Shown here: positions 33,770 to 41,992 of the stretch, piece by piece
How the letters are laid out: the number at the start of each line of letters is the position of its first letter
Numbering within the stretch: position 1 is the first letter of the stretch
Notes under the pieces: model-generated
The model's database searches: none
Told to the model about the DNA's origin: nothing
What the model saw: the letters and a program-made list of their open reading frames with translations, nothing else
Made by a program: the position numbers and the translations under genes
Assembly (NCBI RefSeq): GCF_009846755.1
Contig: NZ_AQOR01000006.1
Coordinates: 113,049 to 177,048 of the forward strand
Origin: Alcanivorax sp. S71-1-4
Lineage (GTDB): Bacteria; Pseudomonadota; Gammaproteobacteria; Pseudomonadales; Alcanivoracaceae
Direction: 5' to 3'
Length of the DNA: 64,000 bases

Positions 33770-34459
33770 ATGAATACGCTCATTCGCCTGCTTTTGATTG
33801 GTTCACTGGCCTGGCTGCTGGCCGCCTGTGAACGCAGCCCGACACTGCGCCTGTATGAAGGCCCCGAGCGCAGCCGCGCCGAGTTACTGACCGTTCGCGT
33901 GCCGGAGCAGCTGGAAATCCTGACCATCAATGAGCAACGCGTGGAGCGCGGCAACACGCTGTTCGCCACCGGCTACCAGGATCTGCAACTGGCTCCGGGC
34001 GAATACCGTCTCGTCGCTTACTACAAGGAGTTGTGGGATCTGGAGCTGGACAACCACGCCGTCTACCGCTCTGACCCGGTGACCTTCACCGTGAACGGCA
34101 AGGGCGGTGAGTTCTATCGCCTGGCCTATGAGAAACCGGAGACTGCGCAGCAGGCAGAACAGCTGGCCGACAATTTCTCCGGCTGGGTGGAAAACATCGC
34201 CACCGGTGAACGCCGCGACACCACCGCCAGCGGTCTGGTACGGCCAGGCCTGTTCACCGGCCTGGTGGCCGGCAGCACCGCCGCCGTAGCCGAACAGCCC
34301 GCCGTGACCAGCGTGGCACCGGCCAGCAGCGCACCGGCTGCCGCAGCACCGGCCACCGGCAACAGCACCGACATGGGCTATGTGGACATGCTGAAAGCCT
34401 ACTGGTCACAGGCCAGTGCCGAGGAACGACGAGAGTTCCTGCGCTGGATTGCCGAGTAG
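33770..34459 (+). CDS. DUF2057-family lipoprotein (YccT-like)
   Basis: A 229-aa protein with a lipoprotein signal ending 'LLAAC' at about residue 19. The mature domain 'LLTVRVPEQLEILTINEQRV' and 'PGEYRLVAYYKELWD' is the pattern of the DUF2057/YccT family. It ends with an Ala/Pro/Ser-rich linker (about 170-200) and a short helix 'DMLKAYWSQASAEERREFLRWI'. GGGAG precedes the ATG. Periplasmic or outer-membrane location; function unknown. Confidence 0.82.
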   Translation: MNTLIRLLLIGSLAWLLAACERSPTLRLYEGPERSRAELLTVRVPEQLEILTINEQRVERGNTLFATGYQDLQLAPGEYRLVAYYKELWDLELDNHAVYRSDPVTFTVNGKGGEFYRLAYEKPETAQQAEQLADNFSGWVENIATGERRDTTASGLVRPGLFTGLVAGSTAAVAEQPAVTSVAPASSAPAAAAPATGNSTDMGYVDMLKAYWSQASAEERREFLRWIAE

Positions 34460-34485
34460 CCGCCGGAAAAACGGAAACCTGGCCC

Positions 34486-34654
34486 GTAGGGTGGGTAGAG
34501 CCAAAGGCGAAACCCACCGGGTCCAAGTCTGTCATTCACTCCCGCAAAGTCATCGAAAGCACCCAGCTTGGGAGGTGGGTAGTTCCGCTGGTTCTGTGCG
34601 AGCAGTGCACTACATGGTTCCGGTGGGTTTCGCCTTTGGCTCTACCCACCCTAC
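34486..34654. repeat. Palindromic intergenic repeat, copy 2 (169 bp)
   Basis: Outer inverted repeats GTAGGGTGGGTAGAGCCAAA... and ...TTTGGCTCTACCCACCCTAC (about 34 bp each). The inner sequence can fold further (ATCGAAAG...CACCC with GGTGGG...). The inside matches copy 3 at 43598, which is exactly the same length, in the opposite orientation. It lies between convergent genes. Confidence 0.9.
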
Positions 34655-34702
34655 CGCACCTTGCCAGAATAGGGGGCATTCTGCGGGATTTTTCTGGTAC
34701 CG

Positions 34703-35128
34703 CTAAAACTCCCCATTCAATGTGGCGACAATCTCTCGCCCGCCGCCGTGATCACGGTGTTCGCACAGATAAATACCCTGCCAGGTGCCCAGCGCCAGCC
34801 GGCCATGGCTGACCGGAATGGTCAGCGACGGGCCGATCAGCACGCTCTTGATATGTGCCGGCATGTCATCCGGCCCTTCCAGCGTGTGCTCATAATGCAG
34901 GGCATTTTCCGGCACCATCACGTTGAAGTGGCGCTCCAGATCACCGCGCACGTCCGGGTCGGCGTTTTCATTGATGGCCAGCGACGCCGAGGTATGGCGG
35001 ATAAACAGGTGCAGCAAGCCGACCCGATAGCGGTCGATATCGGGCAGCGCGTCCAGCACATCGCGCGTTACCAGATGGAAGCCCCGCGTACGCGGTGCCA
35101 GGCGGAACGTCTGTTGTTGCCAGCTCAT
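34703..35128 (-). CDS. yjbQ: YjbQ-family protein (UPF0047)
   Basis: A 141-aa member of the YjbQ/UPF0047 family, which forms trimers and has been linked to weak thiamine-phosphate synthase activity. Family motifs are 'GLLHLFIRHTSASLAINENADPDVRGDLE', the His-rich 'NALHYEHTLEGPDDMPAHIKSVL' and 'LALGTWQGIYLCEHRDHGGGREIVAT'. It starts one base after the stop of the hydroxyacid dehydrogenase gene, so the two are co-transcribed. Confidence 0.92.
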   Translation of the reverse strand: MSWQQQTFRLAPRTRGFHLVTRDVLDALPDIDRYRVGLLHLFIRHTSASLAINENADPDVRGDLERHFNVMVPENALHYEHTLEGPDDMPAHIKSVLIGPSLTIPVSHGRLALGTWQGIYLCEHRDHGGGREIVATLNGEF

Positions 35129-35129
35129 G

Positions 35130-36080
35130 TCAGTTCACCTGATTGGTCGGTGCGCCCGCCCGCCAGGCGCGGATGTTGTTCACCACGCCATCCAGCAGCC
35201 GCTGGCGCGCCTCCACGCTCACCCAGGCGTTGTGCGGCGTGATGATCAGGTTGGGCACGTCGCCGCGCAGCAGGACGTGATCCGCCGGTGGCGGCTCGGC
35301 AGACAAGACGTCCAGGGCGGCACCGGCAATCTCGCCACTGAGCAGCGCCTCGCGCAGCGCAATTTCATCCACCAGACCGCCACGCGCCGTATTGATCAGC
35401 AAGGCACTGCGTTTCATCGTGCGCAGCGCGTCTGCCCCGATCACGCCACGCGTATCGTCCGTCAGCGGGCAATGCAGCGATACCACATCCGCGTCAGCCA
35501 GTAGCTGCGCCAGCGGCACCCGCCCCGGTTGCGGGCCGCCACGGCCTTCGGCGACCAGCAGTTGCATGCCGAACTCCTTGCCAAGCCTGGCCACATCACG
35601 CCCCAGCGTACCGTAACCGATGATGCCGAGTTTTTTGCCGGCCAGTTCCACCACCGGGCGGTGCATCAGGCAAAACATCGGCGAGCGGCTCCATTCACCG
35701 GCCAGCACATCCTGCTGATAGTCATGCCAGCGTGTGGCCAGGCCAAGCATCAGCGCCAGCGTATGTTGCGCCACACTCGGGCCGGCGTAATCGCCCACGT
35801 TACAGACCGGGATACCCCGTTCACGGGCGGCAGCCAGGTCCACATTATTGGTGCCGGTGGCACACACGCAGATCAGCTTCAGATCGGCAGCCGCGCGGAT
35901 CAGGGCGGCATCGAGCACCACTTTATTGCTGACAACAACGGTGGCACCGGCGATACGGTCCGCCACTTCATCAGGCCGGGTCTGGTCGTAGCGCTGCCAC
36001 TCGGGCAAGCTCTGCTCCAGACCGGTAAAATTCATCTCTGCCGGTCGCAGGGTACCGGTATCCAGGAACACGCCTTTCAT
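35130..36080 (-). CDS. D-2-hydroxyacid dehydrogenase, hydroxypyruvate/glycerate type
   Basis: A 316-aa NAD-dependent dehydrogenase. 'GIIGYGTLGRDVARLGKEFGM' is the Rossmann motif, 'NTARGGLVDEIALREALLSGEIAGAALDVLSAEPPP' carries the catalytic Arg and Glu region, and 'ITPHNAWVSVEAR' the catalytic His. Closest in pattern to HprA-type glycerate dehydrogenases. GGAG lies six bases before the ATG. Its ATG overlaps by two bases the ATG of the divergent DUF523 gene. Confidence 0.9.
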   Translation of the reverse strand: MKGVFLDTGTLRPAEMNFTGLEQSLPEWQRYDQTRPDEVADRIAGATVVVSNKVVLDAALIRAAADLKLICVCATGTNNVDLAAARERGIPVCNVGDYAGPSVAQHTLALMLGLATRWHDYQQDVLAGEWSRSPMFCLMHRPVVELAGKKLGIIGYGTLGRDVARLGKEFGMQLLVAEGRGGPQPGRVPLAQLLADADVVSLHCPLTDDTRGVIGADALRTMKRSALLINTARGGLVDEIALREALLSGEIAGAALDVLSAEPPPADHVLLRGDVPNLIITPHNAWVSVEARQRLLDGVVNNIRAWRAGAPTNQVN

Positions 36081-36765
36081 GGACTACTCCGAATTCAGTT
36101 TTGCACCACCGTCACGGCTGGATGCCTGGCTCAACACGCTGCGCCTGGGCCATGCCGATGATAAACCACGGATCGCGGTCAGCGCCTGCCTGACCGGGCA
36201 ACCCGTGCGCTACGACGGCGGCAATCGCTATCACGGCACCGTGGCACGCGTGCTGCGGCGCTGGCTGGTGCTGCAGGAATATTGCCCGGAAACGGCCATC
36301 GGCCTGGGCGTGCCGCGCCCGCCGATTCAACTGACACGCACCGCCGACGGGCTGCGCGTACGCGGCGTGACAGACGACCGCCAGGACGTGACCCACGCGC
36401 TGCGCGGCTTCGCCGATACGCTGCCGGCCTCACTCAGCGGCGCGGTGCTGAAAGCGCGCTCGCCAAGCTGCGGCGTGAACAACACGCCCGTGTGGAGTGA
36501 ACAGGGTGCACACCTCGACACCGCATCCGGCGCGTTCGCCGCGCGGTTGTCGGAACGTGCGCCGTTATTGCCGATGATCAGTGAGCCGGCGCTGGCGCAG
36601 GCAGAGCAGATAGAGCTGTTTGTGTTGCAGGTGTATGGCTATCGGCAGTATCAGCGCTGGGGCGCCGGGGAATGGCTTGCCGGCGTGCATGATGCGGTGG
36701 CGGCATGGAAGGTGGATGCGGTACGGGAGGGGTTGCTGGCTTATGTCGAGGCGTTGATGGAGTGA
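36079..36765 (+). CDS. DUF523-family protein (YbbK-like)
   Basis: A 228-aa protein with conserved 'RIAVSACLTGQPVRYDGGNRYH', 'YCPETAIGLGVPRPPIQL' and the Cys motif 'KARSPSCGVNNTPVW', all typical of DUF523. The family's enzymatic role is unproven; the conserved cysteines suggest metal or thiol chemistry. The start gives a 30-residue N-terminal extension before the domain. The start codon shares two bases with that of the opposite-strand dehydrogenase. Confidence 0.82.
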   Translation: MDYSEFSFAPPSRLDAWLNTLRLGHADDKPRIAVSACLTGQPVRYDGGNRYHGTVARVLRRWLVLQEYCPETAIGLGVPRPPIQLTRTADGLRVRGVTDDRQDVTHALRGFADTLPASLSGAVLKARSPSCGVNNTPVWSEQGAHLDTASGAFAARLSERAPLLPMISEPALAQAEQIELFVLQVYGYRQYQRWGAGEWLAGVHDAVAAWKVDAVREGLLAYVEALME

Positions 36766-36787
36766 GGGGGGAATAGGGAGTTGGGGT

Positions 36788-36868
36788 GGTGGGATTCGCT
36801 TTGCTCATCCCGCCCTACGGAAAAACGGCGTGTCATGGGTGGGTGGGATGAGTGAAGCGAATCCCACC
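36788..36868. repeat. Second-family inverted repeat (81 bp)
   Basis: GGTGGGATTCGCTTTGCTCATC (36788-36809) and GATGAGTGAAGCGAATCCCACC (36847-36868) are inverted with two mismatches. The inner part contains CCCTAC and GGGTGGG. It resembles the termini of the 169-bp family but with the arms turned outside-in. It lies between the convergent DUF523 and acpH genes. Confidence 0.75.
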
Positions 36869-36881
36869 GTCTCAACCACCG

Positions 36882-37472
36882 TCAACGCACCCACTCCACT
36901 CCCTGCTTTTCCACCTCGGCACGCAACGCCGGGTACAGCGTCAGGAACACCGCTTCGAGTTCCGCGTAGTGGTGATCGATTTCTTCAATCATGCCGCGAA
37001 ACTGATTCGCAAAGCGTACCCGGCCGGCGATACGGTCCAGCGCTTCACCGACATTTTTCAGATCGGCGTAATGGCTGAACCAGTCGTAGTCCACCATACG
37101 CCCGGTCACCACCTGCATCCGTGCCGGCATCAACGGCTGGCCGGTGCGCAACCAGTCGTATTCATCACGAATCGCCTGTGGCACCGGCTGCTCATAAAAC
37201 CGTTCCCAATGCCGAATCAGAAAGTGATCGAACAGCACATCCATCGCCACGCCGGCGAAGCGACGGCGAGCCGGCGAAAACAGGCGGCGGCTGTCCACCA
37301 CCAGTGAGTGGGTGTCGGTAAAACGGTCCACCAGGCGGTGATTGTGCAGACCGTTGCGCACCGCTGGCGGCAGATCCTGCTCACGCACCCCACGCATGAA
37401 GTCGCCCATCAGGTTGCCGACTTTGGAAGCCGCCGTGGGTTGGGCCAGCGTCAGGTGCGCGAAGTAGTTCAT
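36882..37472 (-). CDS. acpH: Acyl-carrier-protein phosphodiesterase (AcpH)
   Basis: A 196-aa HD-like metal-dependent phosphodiesterase that removes phosphopantetheine from ACP. Begins 'MNYFAHLTLAQPTAASKVGNLMGDFMRG', with the metal-binding 'HNHRLVDRFTDTHSLV' and 'FAGVAMDVLFDHFLIRHWERF' blocks. Its ATG overlaps the speA stop by 4 bp, an unusual partner. The two are co-transcribed though metabolically unrelated as far as is known. Confidence 0.9.
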   Translation of the reverse strand: MNYFAHLTLAQPTAASKVGNLMGDFMRGVREQDLPPAVRNGLHNHRLVDRFTDTHSLVVDSRRLFSPARRRFAGVAMDVLFDHFLIRHWERFYEQPVPQAIRDEYDWLRTGQPLMPARMQVVTGRMVDYDWFSHYADLKNVGEALDRIAGRVRFANQFRGMIEEIDHHYAELEAVFLTLYPALRAEVEKQGVEWVR

Positions 37473-39358
37473 TCTTCCAGGTAAGTGTAGCCGGCCAGGC
37501 CGTCACGGATTTCCGCCATGAAATCCTGCCGTTCCTGCTCGCTCAGCGCCGCACGGCGACAATGGGCCGCCAGCGTGTCAAGCAGCTGGTCCGGCTCATA
37601 GTTGACGTAGCGCAGCACGGAACTGACGGTATCGCCCTGGATGGCCTGGTCGAGATGAATGTTGCCGGCGGCGTCGATATCCACATCCACGGAATCGGTG
37701 TCACCGAACAGGTTGTGCATGTCACCCAGAATTTCCTGGTAAGCGCCGACCATGAAAATGCCCAGCTCGTCGCCAGCGTTCTCCGGCAACGGCAGGGTGC
37801 TCTCCAGCCCTTCACCATCCACGTACTGGTCAATGCGGCCATCGGAATCGCAGGTAATGTCCTGCAACACGGCACGCACGGTGGGCGGCTGATCCAGGCC
37901 GGCCAGCGGCAGGATCGGAAAGATCTGGTCAATGCCCCAGACATCCGGCACAGACTGGAACACGGAAAAATTCACAAACAGTTTGTCTGCCAATATTTCG
38001 TTCAGGTCATCCAGCAGCGCGCGTTGATGTTTGCGCTGTGGATCAAGCTGCCCGCGAATCGACAGCAGGCAGTTCACGTACAGCTTTTCTGCCATGGCCC
38101 GCTCGGTCAGGCTCAGCTCGCCAAGCAGAAAGCGCTGATGCGCATCCTGCCACACCGCCAGCACTTCCTGATGGGTCTCCAGCAGGTGCGGACGCGGGCC
38201 ACGCAGGGTCTCCAGCAACGCCCACAGCGTCACCACCTCTTCTGCCGCGCTGGCGGCCGGCGGTGGCACGTCCCGCACGCGCAGTTGTTCACGGTCAATG
38301 ATGTTGACCAGCAACACCGCGTGATGCGCGGTGAGCGCGCGGCCGGATTCGCTGATCAGATTCGGCTGCGGCAGCCCGGCCCGTTCGGCGGCTTCGCGCA
38401 CAGTCTGCACGATGTGCCAGGCGTAATCGGCCAGGCCGTAGTTCATCGAGCAGGCGGAACGCGAGCGTGTGCCTTCGTAGTCCACGCCCAGGCCACCACC
38501 GACGTCGAGTGTGTCCACCGGCGCGCCGAGCGCGCGCAGTTCCTGATAGTAGCGCGCGGCTTCACGCATGCCGGCCTTGATGTCCTGGATATTGGCCACC
38601 TGAGAACCGAGGTGGAAATGCAGCATGCGGATGCTGTCGAGATAACCCGCCTCGCGGCAGGTTTCCACCGCCTGCACCAGTTGCGAGGCCGACAGGCCGA
38701 ACTTGGATTTTTCACCGCCGGTGTTCTGCCAGTTGCCCTTGCCGATCGACATCAGCCGCACGCGCAGGCCCAGGCGTGGCACCACGCCGAGGGCTTCCGC
38801 CTCGGCCAGGATCACCGGCAGTTCAGACAGTTTTTCCACCACGATGTGTACGCGAAAGCCAAGCTTTTCGCCCATCAGTGCCAGGCGCACGTACTCGCGA
38901 TCCTTGTAGCCGTTGCAGACGATGGTGTTGCCGGCGTCACCGGAATGCGCCAGCACCGCCAGCAGCTCCGGCTTGGAACCGGCTTCCAGCCCGACCGGCT
39001 CGCCCAGTTCACGGGCCTGGATGATCTCTTGCACCACGCGGCGCTGCTGGTTGACCTTGATCGGATACACCGGCGTGTAGCCGCCCTGGTAGTGCTGCCC
39101 GGCGATGGCCTCGCGGAACGCGCCAGCCAGCCTCTGCACCCGGTGACGCAGAATGCCGTCGAAGCGCACCAGCACCGGCGAGCGCAGCCCGGCGGCACGG
39201 CAGGCGGCAAACACGGCGTCCAGCCGCGCCATGCCGGCACCGGGGTGGCCGTTCGGGCACACGGTGACGTGGCCGTCCGCGTCAACGCCAAAATAGCCGT
39301 CGCCCCAGCGTTCCACGTTATAGATGTTCAGTGCGTCGGTAGTGCTCCAGTGGTTCAT
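37469..39358 (-). CDS. speA: Biosynthetic arginine decarboxylase SpeA
   Basis: PLP-dependent decarboxylation of arginine to agmatine, the first step of putrescine synthesis by the agmatine route. The 629-aa length is typical. The PLP-lysine region 'YPIKVNQQRRVVQEI' lies about residues 96-110. The glycine-rich 'LDVGGGLGVDYEG' and 'HFHLGSQVANIQDIK' belong to the fold III barrel, and 'DVWGIDQIFPILPL' and 'DITCDSDGRIDQY' are C-terminal family motifs. Divergent from speE, so the polyamine genes share a 156-bp control region. Confidence 0.96.
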   Translation of the reverse strand: MNHWSTTDALNIYNVERWGDGYFGVDADGHVTVCPNGHPGAGMARLDAVFAACRAAGLRSPVLVRFDGILRHRVQRLAGAFREAIAGQHYQGGYTPVYPIKVNQQRRVVQEIIQARELGEPVGLEAGSKPELLAVLAHSGDAGNTIVCNGYKDREYVRLALMGEKLGFRVHIVVEKLSELPVILAEAEALGVVPRLGLRVRLMSIGKGNWQNTGGEKSKFGLSASQLVQAVETCREAGYLDSIRMLHFHLGSQVANIQDIKAGMREAARYYQELRALGAPVDTLDVGGGLGVDYEGTRSRSACSMNYGLADYAWHIVQTVREAAERAGLPQPNLISESGRALTAHHAVLLVNIIDREQLRVRDVPPPAASAAEEVVTLWALLETLRGPRPHLLETHQEVLAVWQDAHQRFLLGELSLTERAMAEKLYVNCLLSIRGQLDPQRKHQRALLDDLNEILADKLFVNFSVFQSVPDVWGIDQIFPILPLAGLDQPPTVRAVLQDITCDSDGRIDQYVDGEGLESTLPLPENAGDELGIFMVGAYQEILGDMHNLFGDTDSVDVDIDAAGNIHLDQAIQGDTVSSVLRYVNYEPDQLLDTLAAHCRRAALSEQERQDFMAEIRDGLAGYTYLEE

Positions 39359-39514
39359 TGCTGCTCCCGGTGGGTGATGCCGGCATTATCCCAGAGCTGG
39401 CGCGGGGTCCAAGTGAAATTTTTCATGGGACTGCCTTGTTTCAGCCGCTAGAATGGCCGCTTTCGCCCCCCATGCCGCTCTTGCCGGGCGGTGCGCCACA
39501 GATGAGGTTGTCCC

Positions 39515-40366
39515 ATGTCAGACGAAAAATGGTTTGTCGAGCACTTTGACAGCGCCGGTACGGCCTTTGGCCTGCGGCTGAAAGCCAAGCTGGAGGCGGT
39601 GCAGACCGAGTACCAGCACATCGAGATGTGGGAGACAGACACCTTCGGCTACCTGATGACCATCGACGGCGCGACCATGGTCACCAGCCGCGACAACTTC
39701 CTGTACCACGAAATGATGTCGCACCCGGTACTGTTCAGCCACCCGGCGCCGAAGCGCGTGGTGATCATCGGCGGCGGCGACTGCGGCACGCTGCGCGAAG
39801 TGCTGCGCCACCCTGGCGTGGAAAAGGCCACGCAGATCGATATCGACGAAATGGTGACGCGCCTGTCGGAGAAATATTTCCCGGAGCTGTGCGAGTCCAA
39901 CAACGACCCGCGCGCGGAGCTGCTGTTCATTGACGGCGTGAAATGGATGCGCGAATGCGAAGCCGGCACCATTGACGTGATCATCGTTGACTCCACCGAT
40001 CCGGTGGGCCCGGCGGAGGGTCTGTTCAAGGCCGACTTCTTCCGTGATTGCCACCGTGTACTGCGCGACGGCGGCATCATCGTGCAGCAGAGCGAATCGC
40101 CGCTGCTGCACAGCGACAGCATCATTCGCGACCTGCACGTGAACATGCGCGAGGCCGGTTTCAGCAGCACGCAGACGCTGCCGTTCCCGCAACCCTGCTA
40201 CCCGAGCGGCTGGTGGAGTTGCACGATGGCCGGCAAAGGCACCGATGTGACACGCTTCCGCGAACAGGATGCCGCCGCGAAGCCGTTCGAGACGCAGTAC
40301 TATACCGCCGACATCCATCGCGGCGCGCTGACGCTGCCACCGTTCATGAAGAAAGCCCTGTCCTGA
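39515..40366 (+). CDS. speE: Polyamine aminopropyltransferase (spermidine synthase) SpeE
   Basis: Transfers aminopropyl from decarboxylated SAM to putrescine. 283 aa. The SAM-binding motif is 'VVIIGGGDCGTLREVLRHPGV' (about residues 85-105), then 'IDIDEMV', 'IDVIIVDSTDPVGPAEGLF' and 'PFPQPCYPSGWWSCTMAGKG'. The ATG follows GAGGTTGTCCC. Divergent from speA. It ends in a hairpin shared with the next convergent gene. Confidence 0.95.
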   Translation: MSDEKWFVEHFDSAGTAFGLRLKAKLEAVQTEYQHIEMWETDTFGYLMTIDGATMVTSRDNFLYHEMMSHPVLFSHPAPKRVVIIGGGDCGTLREVLRHPGVEKATQIDIDEMVTRLSEKYFPELCESNNDPRAELLFIDGVKWMRECEAGTIDVIIVDSTDPVGPAEGLFKADFFRDCHRVLRDGGIIVQQSESPLLHSDSIIRDLHVNMREAGFSSTQTLPFPQPCYPSGWWSCTMAGKGTDVTRFREQDAAAKPFETQYYTADIHRGALTLPPFMKKALS

Positions 40367-40384
40367 TCCGCCAACAGATCAGGA
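40361..40384. terminator. Hairpin across the convergent stops of speE and the AraC gene
   Basis: TCCTGATC-CGCCAACA-GATCAGGA is a perfect 8-bp stem. It holds the speE TGA (40364-40366) and the AraC-gene TGA (40379-40381). No T-run is present. Confidence 0.5.
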
Positions 40385-41161
40385 CGACTGACGCCGGGCA
40401 TAACGGCCCGGCGTCAGCCCCACCACCCGCTGAAAATCCCGGATAAAATGCGCTTCATCAAAGTAGCCAAGCTGCTGCGCCAGCCACGCCTGGCTGGGGC
40501 GCTGCGGTAACGGCTGCTTGAGCAGGCGCCGCGCACTGGCGACGCGCGCCACGCGCGCAAACTGCTTCGGGCTCATCCCCACTTCCATCAGGAAACGCCG
40601 CTCGAGCGCACGCCGTGACAACGGCACGTCCGCCAGCACTTCCGGTAACGACTTCATGGCCCTCAGGGCCTGCACCGTACCGCTGACGGCGGGCGAGGCC
40701 CGCTGCGGCCGCAGATGCTTCAGCAACCACTGATCAAGATACGCAAGCCGGCTGCGCGTGTCCGGCAACAAGGCCATGCGCTCGTGCAGTTCACGCAGCG
40801 GCGCGGCCGCGCGCGCAGACAACAACGCGTCATTGATTTCCGGCACCGGGCAATCCCACAGCGCCCGCACTCCGGCGGGATGAAAACGCACACCAAACGC
40901 GTAACGCCCGGCCGCCGGCAGCATCTGCCCGGACTGCGGCACGGCCGGCACCCAGATCAGCCCCTGCCCCGGCGTTGAGGCCAGCCCCAGCGGCGCGCCG
41001 TAACTCAGTATCAGCGAGGTGCCGCCATCCGGGTGCATGAACGCGGCCTGGTCTGACCAGTCCCCTGCTCGGGTATCCAGGCACCAGAGGCTCTGCACCA
41101 ACGGCCGTAACGGCGGCGAGGGGGCCACGCGCACCAGCGCGACCTGTTCGGGATGGGACAT
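40379..41161 (-). CDS. AraC-family transcriptional regulator
   Basis: A 260-aa regulator. The N-terminal part ('FMHPDGGTSLILSYGAPLG', 'FGVRFHPAGVRALW') is a DUF6597-type sensor domain. The C-terminal AraC HTH has two helices ('SLPEVLADVPLSRRALERRFLMEVGMSPKQFARVARVASA' and 'LAQQLGYFDEAHFIRDFQRVVGLTPGRY'). The ATG at 41161 has GGAG eight bases upstream. It is divergent from the AhpD-like gene 101 bp away and probably controls it. Confidence 0.88.
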   Translation of the reverse strand: MSHPEQVALVRVAPSPPLRPLVQSLWCLDTRAGDWSDQAAFMHPDGGTSLILSYGAPLGLASTPGQGLIWVPAVPQSGQMLPAAGRYAFGVRFHPAGVRALWDCPVPEINDALLSARAAAPLRELHERMALLPDTRSRLAYLDQWLLKHLRPQRASPAVSGTVQALRAMKSLPEVLADVPLSRRALERRFLMEVGMSPKQFARVARVASARRLLKQPLPQRPSQAWLAQQLGYFDEAHFIRDFQRVVGLTPGRYARRQSS

Positions 41162-41262
41162 GCGGACAACTCCAGGACACCGACGCAACGCCGCAAAACT
41201 ACAATGCCGGCGGCAGGCCATTGTTCAGACTGAGCGTACGCCCACTGAAATGGAGATGCACC

Positions 41263-41706
41263 ATGTCTGACGCCCGTCTGGATTACTACGCGCACAACAA
41301 GGACGCCATCCTGCACCTGGCCGGCACCCGCCGGCACCTGCAGCAATTGACGCCCGCGCTGTCACTGCTGGTGGAGTTGCGCGTGTCGCAGATCAACGGC
41401 TGCGCTTATTGCCTGTCGCTGCACGCACCGGAAGCGCGCCACGCCGGCCTCAGCCAGCGGCAGCTGGATTGCCTGGCCGCCTGGCGCGAAGCCGGCACCC
41501 TGTTCGATGCCCGGCAACGCGCCGCGCTGACCTGGGCAGAAAGCCTGACCGATATTGCCACCACGCATGCACCCGATACCGATTTCGAGGCCGTCAAAGC
41601 CGTGTTCACCGACGCGGAAATCGTCGACCTGACGCTGTGCATCGCCAACATCAATGCGCTGAATCGCGTGGCGGTGAGCCTGCGCCGCGCGCCGGATGGT
41701 GCCTGA
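41263..41706 (+). CDS. AhpD-like carboxymuconolactone decarboxylase family protein
   Basis: A 147-aa alkylhydroperoxidase-type protein. The redox Cys pair 'NGCAYCLSLHAPEAR' gives Cys47, Cys50 and His54, the AhpD catalytic core. The following 'WREAGTLFDARQRAALTWAESLTDI' helices are usual. Likely acts in reduction of peroxides or an unidentified aldehyde-type substrate, paired with the AraC gene. GGAG lies close to the ATG. A 286-bp gap follows to the monooxygenase gene, with no feature I can support beyond a possible promoter. Confidence 0.9.
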   Translation: MSDARLDYYAHNKDAILHLAGTRRHLQQLTPALSLLVELRVSQINGCAYCLSLHAPEARHAGLSQRQLDCLAAWREAGTLFDARQRAALTWAESLTDIATTHAPDTDFEAVKAVFTDAEIVDLTLCIANINALNRVAVSLRRAPDGA

Positions 41707-41992
41707 GGCAGCCACGGAAACTGTACGACAATCCGGCATGTCTGCCTGCCACAAGCTTGGCCTGATCGCACCGGTAACGGGGCGGTCGGGCCATGCCATT
41801 GACTAATGTAACAGTTAAATTGGCCCCATCCGCCGGGGCCATCTGTACCCCCGGTGCTAGCATGCCTGTCCTGGGTTATATCCCGAGCTATGTGACGACA
41901 GGCTTCGAACAAAAACGTCGGTGTGTGCCCGTCACCACCACGCTTCGGCCCCACAGGCCAGGTTTTATTGCTCATTACCGAGAGTGCAGCTT

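Noticed and set aside
37562..39451. A 629-residue open frame opposite speA
   Set aside because: It runs antisense over an unmistakable arginine decarboxylase and has His-rich shadow composition.
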